Program-made: the position numbers and the translations under genes
Notes under the pieces: generated by a model
Databases searched by the model: none
Seen by the model: only the letters and a program-made list of their open reading frames with translations
What the model was told of the DNA's origin: nothing
Part shown: piece by piece, positions 16,540-24,069 of the stretch
How the letters are laid out: the number at the start of each line of letters is the position of its first letter
Position numbering within the stretch: the first letter of the stretch is position 1
DNA from: DASZVB01 sp035545855
GTDB taxonomy: Bacteria; Myxococcota_A; Polyangia; Polyangiales; Polyangiaceae
Direction: 5' to 3'
DNA: 64,000 bases
NCBI GenBank assembly: GCA_035545855.1
Contig: DASZXK010000089.1
Coordinates: 1 to 64,000, forward strand

Positions 16540-17307
16540 TCACGCCGCGGGCGGCGTCTCCGAGCGGCCCAGCGGATCCAGCAGATCCACGAATCTCGCG
16601 TGGCGCGCCGTCCAGATCCAGCGGACGAGCGAGCGCGCCCGTTCCGCGTCGTGCGCGGCGATGGCCGCGACGACGTGCTCGTAGCCCTCCACGATCCCTT
16701 CCGGATCCACGTAGAGCGTCTCCAGCAGAGGGGCGAACCGCGTGAGGAGCCCGCGGACGGAGTTCAGCACGAGCCGGGGCACGAAGTTCCCCGCCGCGCC
16801 CGAGAGCGCCCAGTGGAAGTCGAAGTCGAGCGACGAGATCATGGAGACCCGCTGCTCGCGGCGCATCTTCGCGAGGACGCCTCGCAGCGCCTTCAGATCG
16901 GACTCGTTCCGCCGCTCTGCCGCGAGCGCCGCGACCTCCGCCATCAGCACGCGCGCCGACTCGAGGAGGTTGCTCATGACGAACGGGTTCACGCGCCCGT
17001 CCGCGCTGAGGACGAGATCCGCGATCACGTCGACGCTCGCGTGCTCGGTGTAGTCGAGCACCACGGTGCCGGTCCTCGGCTTCCGGGCGATGAGGTGCTG
17101 CTGCTCGAGCTTGTTCATCGCCTCCCGGACGGTGAAGCGATTGACCCGGAACCGTTCGGCCAGCGCGAGCTCGGGCGGGAGCTTCTGCCCCGGCGCATAG
17201 ACGCCCGACAAGATGTCTCTCTGGAGACGCTCCGCGAGGCGGTCGGCGAGGGTGCGTTTCGGGCTCGGCAAAGGAGCCGATCGTGTACCAGACCATTTGT
17301 TGAACAA
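16540..17307 (-). CDS. GntR/FadR-family transcriptional regulator
   Basis: A 255-residue regulator. The N-terminal winged helix-turn-helix has the GntR signature (LQRDILSGVYAPGQKLPPE, ERFRVNRFTVREAMNKLEQ); residues from about 90 form an all-helical FCD/FadR-type ligand domain with EYARV-like and FHWALSGAAGN segments. FadR-type proteins bind acyl-CoA or small acids and act as repressors or activators. The TTG at 17307 lies inside a double operator (17293-17331); an in-frame TTG at 17271 would start the protein at PSPKRTLADR and may be the true start. The operator placement strongly suggests autoregulation, possibly including the downstream SCP2-like gene. Confidence 0.88.
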   Translation of the reverse strand: MFNKWSGTRSAPLPSPKRTLADRLAERLQRDILSGVYAPGQKLPPELALAERFRVNRFTVREAMNKLEQQHLIARKPRTGTVVLDYTEHASVDVIADLVLSADGRVNPFVMSNLLESARVLMAEVAALAAERRNESDLKALRGVLAKMRREQRVSMISSLDFDFHWALSGAAGNFVPRLVLNSVRGLLTRFAPLLETLYVDPEGIVEGYEHVVAAIAAHDAERARSLVRWIWTARHARFVDLLDPLGRSETPPAA

Positions 17308-17331
17308 TCAACCCGATTGTTCAACAAATGG
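17293..17331. promoter_or_regulatory. Double GntR-type operator (17-bp perfect inverted repeat)
   Basis: Two perfect 17-base arms, CCATTTGTTGAACAATC (17293-17309) and its complement (17315-17331), are separated by 5 bases. Each arm holds its own palindrome, TTGTTGAACAA (17297-17307) and TTGTTCAACAA (17317-17327), which fits the FadR-subfamily operator pattern TNGTNNNACNA. The two centres are 20 bases apart, about two helical turns, so both sites face the same side of the DNA. It overlaps the presumed start region of the adjacent FadR-type gene. It is strikingly AT-rich against the background. Confidence 0.8.
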
Positions 17332-17371
17332 GATATGGGTCCAAACAGTCGGAATGGTTGGGGTTTTTGCC

Positions 17372-17632
17372 CTACTTCGCTTTGGGCAGCTCCGGGATCG
17401 CGCCGTGGGCGGGAGCGGGGGCAGGTGCGGGAGTCGGCGCGGGTGCTGGGGTAGCTGCCGGAGCCGGAGTCGGGGCGGGTGCGGGCGTCGCCACGGGCGC
17501 CGGAGCAGGCGCGGGCGCGGGCTGTGCGGGCGCCGGTGTTGCGGCAGGTGCCGTGTTGGCAGGCTTCTCCTCGATGACGCAGCCGGCCGCGGTGAACACC
17601 AGAAAGGACGCGAGCAAGAGAACGGGCTTCAT
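17372..17632 (-). CDS. Small lipoprotein with Pro/Ala repeats
   Basis: An 86-residue predicted lipoprotein. The signal ends in lipobox TAAGC (Cys18), followed by a low-complexity Pro/Ala tract of about 55 residues built from repeated APAPTPAPA-like units and a short tail ending in LPKAK. Such Pro/Ala rods usually span the periplasm or cell wall, so a spacer or tether role is plausible. It lies upstream of the GntR gene on the same strand, ending 41 bases before the operator. Function unknown. Confidence 0.65.
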   Translation of the reverse strand: MKPVLLLASFLVFTAAGCVIEEKPANTAPAATPAPAQPAPAPAPAPVATPAPAPTPAPAATPAPAPTPAPAPAPAHGAIPELPKAK

Positions 17633-17749
17633 GAATGACTCCTCGGGGTAAAGCCAGAGGCGCCGAGCCTAACCCGGTTCCGCCCGAGTTTCGACAGCCG
17701 GACGCCGCTTTCTGGGCCACTTTGCCGTGCGTTTGGCACTCCGGGGGTC

Positions 17750-19375
17750 ATGCGCCCCGGTCCGACGCGTGTCCGCTCCTCCCTTCTCGCACTGTTCCTC
17801 GCGCCCCTCGCGTCCAGCTTGCCTTCGTGTGGGGGGAAGACCCCGCCTGCCGAGCCAGCTCCGACGCTGTCCCAGGTGAAGGTCGAGAACGGCGGAGTCG
17901 TCCCCGCGGCGCCGTTCACCCAGGTCCCGGTGCCGCGCGAGGACGGCCCGAAGATCGCGCCGCTCGCGCTCGTGACGGAAGTGTTCGCGACGCCGAGCCG
18001 CGGCGCTCCCGTCGTCGGCTACCTCCGGCTCGGCGCGCGCGTCAGCCGCTCCGACGTCCCGGTGAGCCGCGCCGACTGTGAGGGCGGGTGGTACGCGGTC
18101 CGGCCGAAGGGCTTCGTCTGCGCCGGGCGGGACGCGACCATCGCGCTCGACACGCCGCTCGTCCGCGCGATGGCGGTGGAGCCCAACCGCGAGCGGCCCA
18201 TGCCGTACCCGTACGCGTTCGTCCGCGCCATCGCGCCGAACTACCTCCGCGTGCCGACGAAGGAGGAGCAGTTCACCTACGAGATGCGCCTCGAGCGGCA
18301 CCTCCGCAATCACGCGAAGCTCGCGAAGAAGTGGGACGACCTCGACGTCGGAGCGAACGACGTGCCCCTCGCGGCGACCGGCCTGGCCTCGGGTCCCATC
18401 CCCGAACACGCGGCACCCCTCGACGAGAGCCGGCGCTTCGGCGGCACCGGAGACGACGCGGTGCCCTGGTGGCTGAAGGGCGATCGCCGCATCCCGAACG
18501 TCTCCTCGTTCAAGGCGCCGCCGTACGCGGTCATCGCGAGCCGCATCAAGCGGCACGCGGGGGTCGCGCTGGTCGGATCGTTCGTGGCGGGCCCGGAGGC
18601 GCAGAGCCGGCGGTTCGCGATCACGACGGACGCTCGGCTCATCCCCGCGGACAAGCTCAAGGCCGACTCCGGCTCTCCGTTCCACGGCGAGGACATCCGC
18701 GCCGTCGGGCTTCCGGTCGCGTTCGCGACGGCGCCCGACGCTGCGTACTACGGCGGCGAAGGGGCTCGTCTCGACAAGGGCGCGGAGCTCCCTCGCCGGA
18801 CGATGGTGCCGCTGACGGGCAAGGTCCGGATGAACGGCGGCACGCGCCTGGTCGAGACCCGCGACGGCCGGTGGCTGAAGAGCGAGGACGTCCGCACCGC
18901 CGCGAAGCCCGGGGAGCTCCCGTGGTTCGCGAAGGACGGTACCAAGTGGATCGACGTGTCTATCCTGTCGCAGACGCTCGTGCTCTGGGAGGGCGGCAAG
19001 CCCGTCTACGCGACGCTGATCTCGTCCGGAAAGGACGGCCTCGGTGATCCGAAGACGACCCACAGCACGCCGACGGGCGTGTTCCGCATCTACCAGAAGC
19101 ACGTCACCACGACGATGGACTCCGACATGGCGGACCACGAGTTCGAGCTCCGCGACGTGCCGTGGGTGATGTACTTCAACGCGGGGTACGCGCTCCACGC
19201 CGCGTACTGGCACGACGACTTCGGTCGCGCCCGCTCGCACGGCTGCGTGAACCTCGCGCCCATCGACGCCCGCTACGTCTTCATGTGGAGCTCGCCCGAA
19301 GTCCCCGAGCACTGGCACGCCGCCTACGCGGGCGACACGTTCGGCGGCGGCACGATCGTGAACATCCACCCCTGA
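17750..19375 (+). CDS. L,D-transpeptidase (YkuD domain) lipoprotein
   Basis: A 541-residue envelope enzyme that would cross-link peptidoglycan or attach proteins to it. The signal ends in lipobox LPSC (about Cys27), followed by a region with an SH3-like part (about 70-130), a central domain, and a C-terminal YkuD domain from about residue 400. The catalytic motif is HDDFGRARSHGCVNL with nucleophile Cys499; the upstream STPTGVFRIYQKH segment is also typical. All active-site residues are present. It is longer than the usual 300-residue enzymes because of the N-terminal extension. Converges on the GltJ-like gene. Confidence 0.92.
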   Translation: MRPGPTRVRSSLLALFLAPLASSLPSCGGKTPPAEPAPTLSQVKVENGGVVPAAPFTQVPVPREDGPKIAPLALVTEVFATPSRGAPVVGYLRLGARVSRSDVPVSRADCEGGWYAVRPKGFVCAGRDATIALDTPLVRAMAVEPNRERPMPYPYAFVRAIAPNYLRVPTKEEQFTYEMRLERHLRNHAKLAKKWDDLDVGANDVPLAATGLASGPIPEHAAPLDESRRFGGTGDDAVPWWLKGDRRIPNVSSFKAPPYAVIASRIKRHAGVALVGSFVAGPEAQSRRFAITTDARLIPADKLKADSGSPFHGEDIRAVGLPVAFATAPDAAYYGGEGARLDKGAELPRRTMVPLTGKVRMNGGTRLVETRDGRWLKSEDVRTAAKPGELPWFAKDGTKWIDVSILSQTLVLWEGGKPVYATLISSGKDGLGDPKTTHSTPTGVFRIYQKHVTTTMDSDMADHEFELRDVPWVMYFNAGYALHAAYWHDDFGRARSHGCVNLAPIDARYVFMWSSPEVPEHWHAAYAGDTFGGGTIVNIHP

Positions 19376-19405
19376 GCGCGGTCGGCCGCTCCGGCCCGGC
19401 CGCGC
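19376..19405. terminator. GC-rich hairpin between convergent genes
   Basis: The sequence just after the L,D-transpeptidase stop can fold GCGCGG...GGCC against GGCC...CCGCGC with a short loop and one small internal mismatch. It lies between two convergent genes, so it could end transcription from both sides. No T tract follows. Confidence 0.35.
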
Positions 19406-19442
19406 GGAGGAGCCCGGGGCCCTCGCGCAGCGCCCGGCGCCT

Positions 19443-21548
19443 TCAGGGGATGTGAACGCTCTTCGTGACGCGGACCGAGTCGCCGGAGAAGGGCGGGACC
19501 TTCACGCTGCGAAAGACCCGCGCGATGCAGCCGCCGAGGGCGCTGCCCGCGAAGTCACCGGCGACAAGCGCGTTCGTCGCGCGTCCGCTGTTCACGAACG
19601 TGATGGTGACCTTGCCGTTTCCGTGTGGACCGTCCTGGCTCGCGCACTCGCCCTGGGCCTGGGACGCCGCGGCGCCCAGCGCGGCTGCGGCGGTAGCCTT
19701 GTCGAATTCCGGGCCTTCGGCGGCCGCCGGGGGCGCTTCCGGCTTCGGGGCGGGGGCCGTCGCCTGGGGCTTCGGCGCGGCGGGAGCGGGCGCAGCGGGA
19801 GCGGGCGCAGCGGGAGCCGCAGGAGCCGGGGTCGCCGCGGGAGCGGGCGCGCCGGTCGTGGCCGGCGCTGCCGTCGCCGGCGCGCTCGGCGAGGGGGCCG
19901 TCGGCGCGGCTGGCGCGGCCGCCGCACTCGGTGTCGGCGCCACGCTCGCCGTGAGGGCCGGCGTCGCAGCCGGGGCGGCGGCTGGAGTCGGCGTGGGGCT
20001 CGTCGCCGGCGCGGCCGTCGCCGGAGGCGCCTGTTCCGCCGTGACGGGCGGAGGCTCCTTCGGACGCATGAGCGCGAACGCGGCGCCCCCGCCGCCGATC
20101 AGCGCCACCACCGCGACGCCGATCCAGAGCCCGCCCCCCGACTTCTTCGCCGGAGCCGCGGGCGCCTGGGAGGGCGTGGGAGCAGCGGCTGGCGCCGGGT
20201 TCGAAGGGCGCGACGGGATCGCGGGAGCCGTGAAGTCCGGAGCGGCCATCGTCGGGGCCGCGAACAGTGCGCCGCCACCGAGGTTCGCGACGGAGGGAGG
20301 CGCGTCGTCGGCGCTCGCAGAGGAGCCGCCGAACAGCAGTGCCTCGGCGTCGACCTTCTCGACCTTCGGCTCCTTCTTGGCCTTGTTCTTCGCGCCGCCG
20401 CCCCCGCCGCCGGTGAGCTGATCGAGCGAGAAGAGCACGGAGCTCTCGTTCCGGGCGCCCGTGAGCGAGCCCGCGCCGCCGGCGTCCGGCGGGACGCTCG
20501 GCATCCGGGCGCGCGGCGCTTCTTCCTCCGCTGCGCGAGCGAACAGATCCCCCCGCTTTTCTTTCGTCGTTGCGGCGCGCGCCGCGGCGGCAGGCTTGCC
20601 CGCCTCGCGCGGAGGTTCGGAGGGCGACATCGCTTCGGCTTCGCTCGCCGGCTCCTCCGAAGGCGGGGGCGGCTCCGGCGACGGTTCCGTGGCGGGGGGC
20701 CGTTCTGGCGCCGCCGGCGCGGCCTTCGCGGCCGCGGACTGCGCTTCGGCCTCCGCGAAGGCGCCGAGGAGCTCCTGCGCCTTCGGCGCGGCCATCGCGA
20801 CCGTCACGTCGTCGAAGTTCGTCGGGTCCTTCGGTCCGTCCTGGTCCCACTTGCCGGGCTCGCGCCAGCCACCGGTGGCGGCGGGACGCGCCGTCTCTTC
20901 GTCGGGCGGAGCGTCGTTCGTGCGCGGGACGAGGTTCCTCGCCGCGAGGGCCGCGGCGATCTCGGGGATGTCGAACGGCGGGAGCCAGTCTTCCATGCCG
21001 TCCCGCCACACGTACGTCTCGGCGTCGATGGTGTGTGCGGCGTACGCCTCGACGACCTGCGCGGTCGTCATGTCCCGGTGATCGTCGTCGGTGACGGCGA
21101 CCGTCCACGGCGGCGAGGGCTTCGGCTCCGGGGCGACGGGCGGCTTTTCCTCGACCTTCGCCTTCGCGCCGACCTTGGGCAGGCCGATACCGCCGGGGCG
21201 GGCGGCTGCGGCGGATGCGACCGCACCGGCGGGACGCGGAAGCGCCGCCGCCGGCTTCGGAACGGCAGCAGCCGGGACCGGCGCTGCGGGCGGAGGGCCG
21301 CCGCGCGGCGCGCCGGGGGCGGAGTCGGCGGGCGCTTCGAGGCCTCCCAGGATCGTCCTCGTCCTGGGATCCCCCTCGGAGCTGACCGGCGCGACCTTCG
21401 GCGGCTCCGCGCTCGCGCCTTCGCCCTGAGTGCCGTCGACGATGATGGCGGCGCCGCACTTCTTGCAAGTGATGCGGACCTTCCGCCCTTTCACTTTCTC
21501 GTCGGGGACGCCGTACTTCGCCGGGCAGCTGGGACACGAGATGTTCAT
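19443..21548 (-). CDS. Zinc-ribbon/GYF/TonB-like protein resembling GltJ (AgmX)
   Basis: A 701-residue membrane protein. A zinc ribbon occupies residues 1-40 (Cys5, Cys8, Cys28, Cys31). A GYF_2-like domain lies near 155-205 (MTTAQVVEAYAAHTIDAETY, YVWRDGMEDW). After a long acidic and Pro/Ala region comes a single membrane helix (about 485-508, LWIGVAVVALIGGGGAAFAL), a periplasmic Pro/Ala rod, and a C-terminal domain (about 625-701) with conserved cysteines and VKVPPFSGDSVRV, as in TonB-like or AgmX C-termini. Myxococcus GltJ (AgmX) has this same order and uses the cytoplasmic zinc ribbon and GYF domain to bind motility regulators. Assignment rests on architecture; other secreted-complex proteins share it. 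Confidence 0.78.
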   Translation of the reverse strand: MNISCPSCPAKYGVPDEKVKGRKVRITCKKCGAAIIVDGTQGEGASAEPPKVAPVSSEGDPRTRTILGGLEAPADSAPGAPRGGPPPAAPVPAAAVPKPAAALPRPAGAVASAAAARPGGIGLPKVGAKAKVEEKPPVAPEPKPSPPWTVAVTDDDHRDMTTAQVVEAYAAHTIDAETYVWRDGMEDWLPPFDIPEIAAALAARNLVPRTNDAPPDEETARPAATGGWREPGKWDQDGPKDPTNFDDVTVAMAAPKAQELLGAFAEAEAQSAAAKAAPAAPERPPATEPSPEPPPPSEEPASEAEAMSPSEPPREAGKPAAAARAATTKEKRGDLFARAAEEEAPRARMPSVPPDAGGAGSLTGARNESSVLFSLDQLTGGGGGGAKNKAKKEPKVEKVDAEALLFGGSSASADDAPPSVANLGGGALFAAPTMAAPDFTAPAIPSRPSNPAPAAAPTPSQAPAAPAKKSGGGLWIGVAVVALIGGGGAAFALMRPKEPPPVTAEQAPPATAAPATSPTPTPAAAPAATPALTASVAPTPSAAAAPAAPTAPSPSAPATAAPATTGAPAPAATPAPAAPAAPAPAAPAPAAPKPQATAPAPKPEAPPAAAEGPEFDKATAAAALGAAASQAQGECASQDGPHGNGKVTITFVNSGRATNALVAGDFAGSALGGCIARVFRSVKVPPFSGDSVRVTKSVHIP

Positions 21549-21816
21549 GGCGTTTTCTGGCCCAAAAGAGGGCCGAATCTAATCTCCTCCACTAGCACGG
21601 TTTTCGATCGTCCGCCCAGAACGGCAGGGCCAGGCCGGGCTGCTTCCTTGTCCGGTTCGGAGAGTGCTTCGATATGTGTGTGGAGCGAAGCGCAAGGCGC
21701 GAGGCCGCGCGGAGGCGTAGCGGCTCGCGAGTCCGCCTCGCGCTCGGCGATCGCGATCGCCTATACTGCCGGTCCGGCGGCCAAATCGGCCCCGATTGGA
21801 CGAGGTTTCGGTAGCC

Positions 21817-22536
21817 GTGGTGCCCTCCTTCGACGTCCTCGCGCGCGCCGCGATGGAGACGCTTCGGATCAGTCTTCCGACCATCGTGGAGGCCGCCGCT
21901 GGAACTCTCACGAGCGAGACCTGCGATCGACGCCTGGACGAGTGGTCGAGAACCCTCGTTCGCCAGGCGGGCATCTCGGTCGAGGTGACGGGGAAAGAGA
22001 ACCTCGCTCCCGGAGAAGCGTACGTCGTGATGAGCAACCACCAGTCTCACTACGACATCCCCGTCTTGTACCAGTCGCTCCGCATTCCGCTCCGCATGGT
22101 CGCGAAGAAGGAGATCTTCCAGATTCCGTTCATGGCCGGGGCGATGCGCGCGGCGGGGTTCGTGGAGGTCGATCGCAAGAATCGCGAGAGCGCCATCCGG
22201 ACGCTCGAGTCCGCCCGCGACGGTCTCCATCAGGCCGTCAGCATCTGGATCGCGCCCGAGGGAACTCGCTCGCGAACCGGAAGACTCGGCTCGTTCAAGA
22301 AGGGCGGCTTTCACCTCGCACGGCAGACGGGCCTCCGGATCCTCCCGGTGTCCATCGAGGGCACGCGCTTCGCGCTTCCCGCAGGCGGCCTCACGGTCAC
22401 GCGCGGAGCCACCGCGCACGTGACGATTCACCCGCCCATCGACCCGAAGGCGTTCGAGGGTGAACGGCTCGACGGACTGATGAGCACCGTCCGGGCGACG
22501 ATCGTCTCCGCGCTTCCGCCCGAGCTCGCGGGTTGA
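21817..22536 (+). CDS. plsC: 1-acyl-sn-glycerol-3-phosphate acyltransferase (PlsC family)
   Basis: About 239 residues. It transfers an acyl chain to lysophosphatidic acid or a similar lysolipid at the inner membrane. The family motifs are NHQSHYD (the H-x4-D catalytic pair), the FVEVDRKN region, APEGTRSRTGRL and the ILPVSIEG motif. Start: GTG 21817 has GAGG about 11 bases upstream; an in-frame TTG at 21796 would add seven residues. A TATACT hexamer lies near 21761, a plausible -10 element. It stands alone between the GltJ-like gene and the convergent gltD. Confidence 0.9.
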   Translation: MVPSFDVLARAAMETLRISLPTIVEAAAGTLTSETCDRRLDEWSRTLVRQAGISVEVTGKENLAPGEAYVVMSNHQSHYDIPVLYQSLRIPLRMVAKKEIFQIPFMAGAMRAAGFVEVDRKNRESAIRTLESARDGLHQAVSIWIAPEGTRSRTGRLGSFKKGGFHLARQTGLRILPVSIEGTRFALPAGGLTVTRGATAHVTIHPPIDPKAFEGERLDGLMSTVRATIVSALPPELAG

Positions 22537-22578
22537 GCGCAAACGGCGCCGCGGACTCGCGCCGCGGAGCCGATCGAC

Positions 22579-24030
22579 TCAGCGGAGGATCCCGGCGACC
22601 CTCGGCGTGCGGAGTTCCGTTGCCCCGAAGAGGTACTGATCGATCCCGGCCGCCGCGCGGCGGCCGTCCGCGATGGCCCACACGACGAGCGACTGTCCGC
22701 GCTGCATGTCACCGGCGGCGAACACGCCCGGAATGCTGGTCATGCAGTTTCCGTCGATCTGCACGTTGCCGCGCGCGTCGAGCTTCACGCCGAGGTCCGT
22801 GAGAAGCCCCTCGTGGATCGGGTGAACGAAGCCCATCGCGAGGAGGACGAGATCGGCTTCCACGTGGAACTCCGAGCCCGGAATCGGCTCGAATTTGCCA
22901 TCTTTCAGCTCCACGCGGACGCAGTCGATGCCCTTCACGCGGCCCGTCTCGTCCCCGACGAAGCGAACGGTGTTCACCGCGAAATCCCGCGACACGCCCT
23001 CGTCGTGCGACGTCGACGTCCGGAGCATCAGCGGCCAGAGCGGCCACGGCGTGGTCGGGCTCGGCTCGTTCGGGGGCTTCGGCATGATCTCGAAGTTCGT
23101 CACGCTGACCGCGCCCTGCCGGTTCGACGTGCCGATGCAGTCGCTGCCCGTGTCACCGCCGCCGATCACGACGACCTTCTTGCCCGTCGCGAGGATGGCG
23201 CCCTGGTCCGGCACCGTGTCCCCGGCGACGCGGCGGTTCTGCTGCTCGAGGAACTCCATCGCGAAATGGATGCCCGAGAGGCCGCGGCCCGGCGCAGGGA
23301 GATCGCGCGGCTTGCGGGACCCGCCGGCGAGGCACACGGCGTCGAACTGCTTCCTCAGCTCGGCGACGCTCAGGGTGACGCCGACGTCCACGTTGGCGCG
23401 GAACTCCACCCCCTCCGCCTTCATCTGCTCGACGCGGCGATGGACGAGGTGCTTTTCCATCTTGAAGTCGGGAATGCCGTAAGTGAGGAGGCCGCCGAAC
23501 CGATCGGAGCGCTCGAGCACCGTCACGGAGTGCCCGGCGCGGGCGAGCTGCTGCGCGGCCGCGAGTCCGGCAGGACCCGACCCGACGACCGCGACCGTCT
23601 TCCCGGTCTTCTTCTGGGGCGGCTTCGGCGCGACGAGTCCCGTTTCGAAGCCGTGGTCGATGATCGACTTCTCGATGAGCTTGATGCTCACCGGATCGTC
23701 GTTGATGTTGAGCACGCAGGACGCTTCGCACGGCGCCGGGCACACGCGGCCCGTGACCTCCGGGAAGTTGTTCGTGCTGTGGAGCGACTCGAGCGCGGAC
23801 GCGAAATCCCCCCGGTACACGTGGTCGTTCCAGTCGGGGATGAGGTTTCCGAGCGGGCAGCCGGTGTTGCAGAACGGAATGCCGCAATCCATGCAGCGCG
23901 CGCCCTGCGCCGAGAGCTCGGCCTGGACCACTGGGAGCTCGAACTCTTTGTAGTCCTTCACGCGCTCCCCGACGGGGCGCTTCTTCGGATCCTGCCGTCC
24001 GAACTCCATGAAACCGGTGACTTTACCCAC
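22579..24030 (-). CDS. gltD: Glutamate synthase (NADPH) small subunit
   Basis: A 483-residue flavoprotein that passes electrons from NADPH to the large subunit. The N-terminal cysteine clusters (CMDCGIPFCNTGCPLGN and CPAPCEASC) bind two 4Fe-4S clusters. The FAD motif is GSGPAGLAAAQQLARAG, the NADPH motif is VIGGGDTGSDC, and the C-terminal GDMQRGQSLVVWAI completes the FAD site. Length is standard. It begins 39 bases after gltB, so the two form an operon for ammonia assimilation with glutamine synthetase, which is not in this window. Confidence 0.97.
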   Translation of the reverse strand: MGKVTGFMEFGRQDPKKRPVGERVKDYKEFELPVVQAELSAQGARCMDCGIPFCNTGCPLGNLIPDWNDHVYRGDFASALESLHSTNNFPEVTGRVCPAPCEASCVLNINDDPVSIKLIEKSIIDHGFETGLVAPKPPQKKTGKTVAVVGSGPAGLAAAQQLARAGHSVTVLERSDRFGGLLTYGIPDFKMEKHLVHRRVEQMKAEGVEFRANVDVGVTLSVAELRKQFDAVCLAGGSRKPRDLPAPGRGLSGIHFAMEFLEQQNRRVAGDTVPDQGAILATGKKVVVIGGGDTGSDCIGTSNRQGAVSVTNFEIMPKPPNEPSPTTPWPLWPLMLRTSTSHDEGVSRDFAVNTVRFVGDETGRVKGIDCVRVELKDGKFEPIPGSEFHVEADLVLLAMGFVHPIHEGLLTDLGVKLDARGNVQIDGNCMTSIPGVFAAGDMQRGQSLVVWAIADGRRAAAGIDQYLFGATELRTPRVAGILR

Positions 24031-24069
24031 GGGACTGACCTGACTCTGTTGGGGAAGGGTTTTCTCGAC

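Noticed and set aside
16427..17311. An alternative minus-strand frame starting at the ATG inside the GntR operator
   Set aside because: Out of frame with the GntR domain and of low-complexity Arg-rich composition.
19650..20100. Dense GC repeats that could be taken for a repeat array
   Set aside because: They are codon-level repeats for the Pro/Ala rod of the GltJ-like protein; no regular repeat-spacer pattern as in CRISPR.
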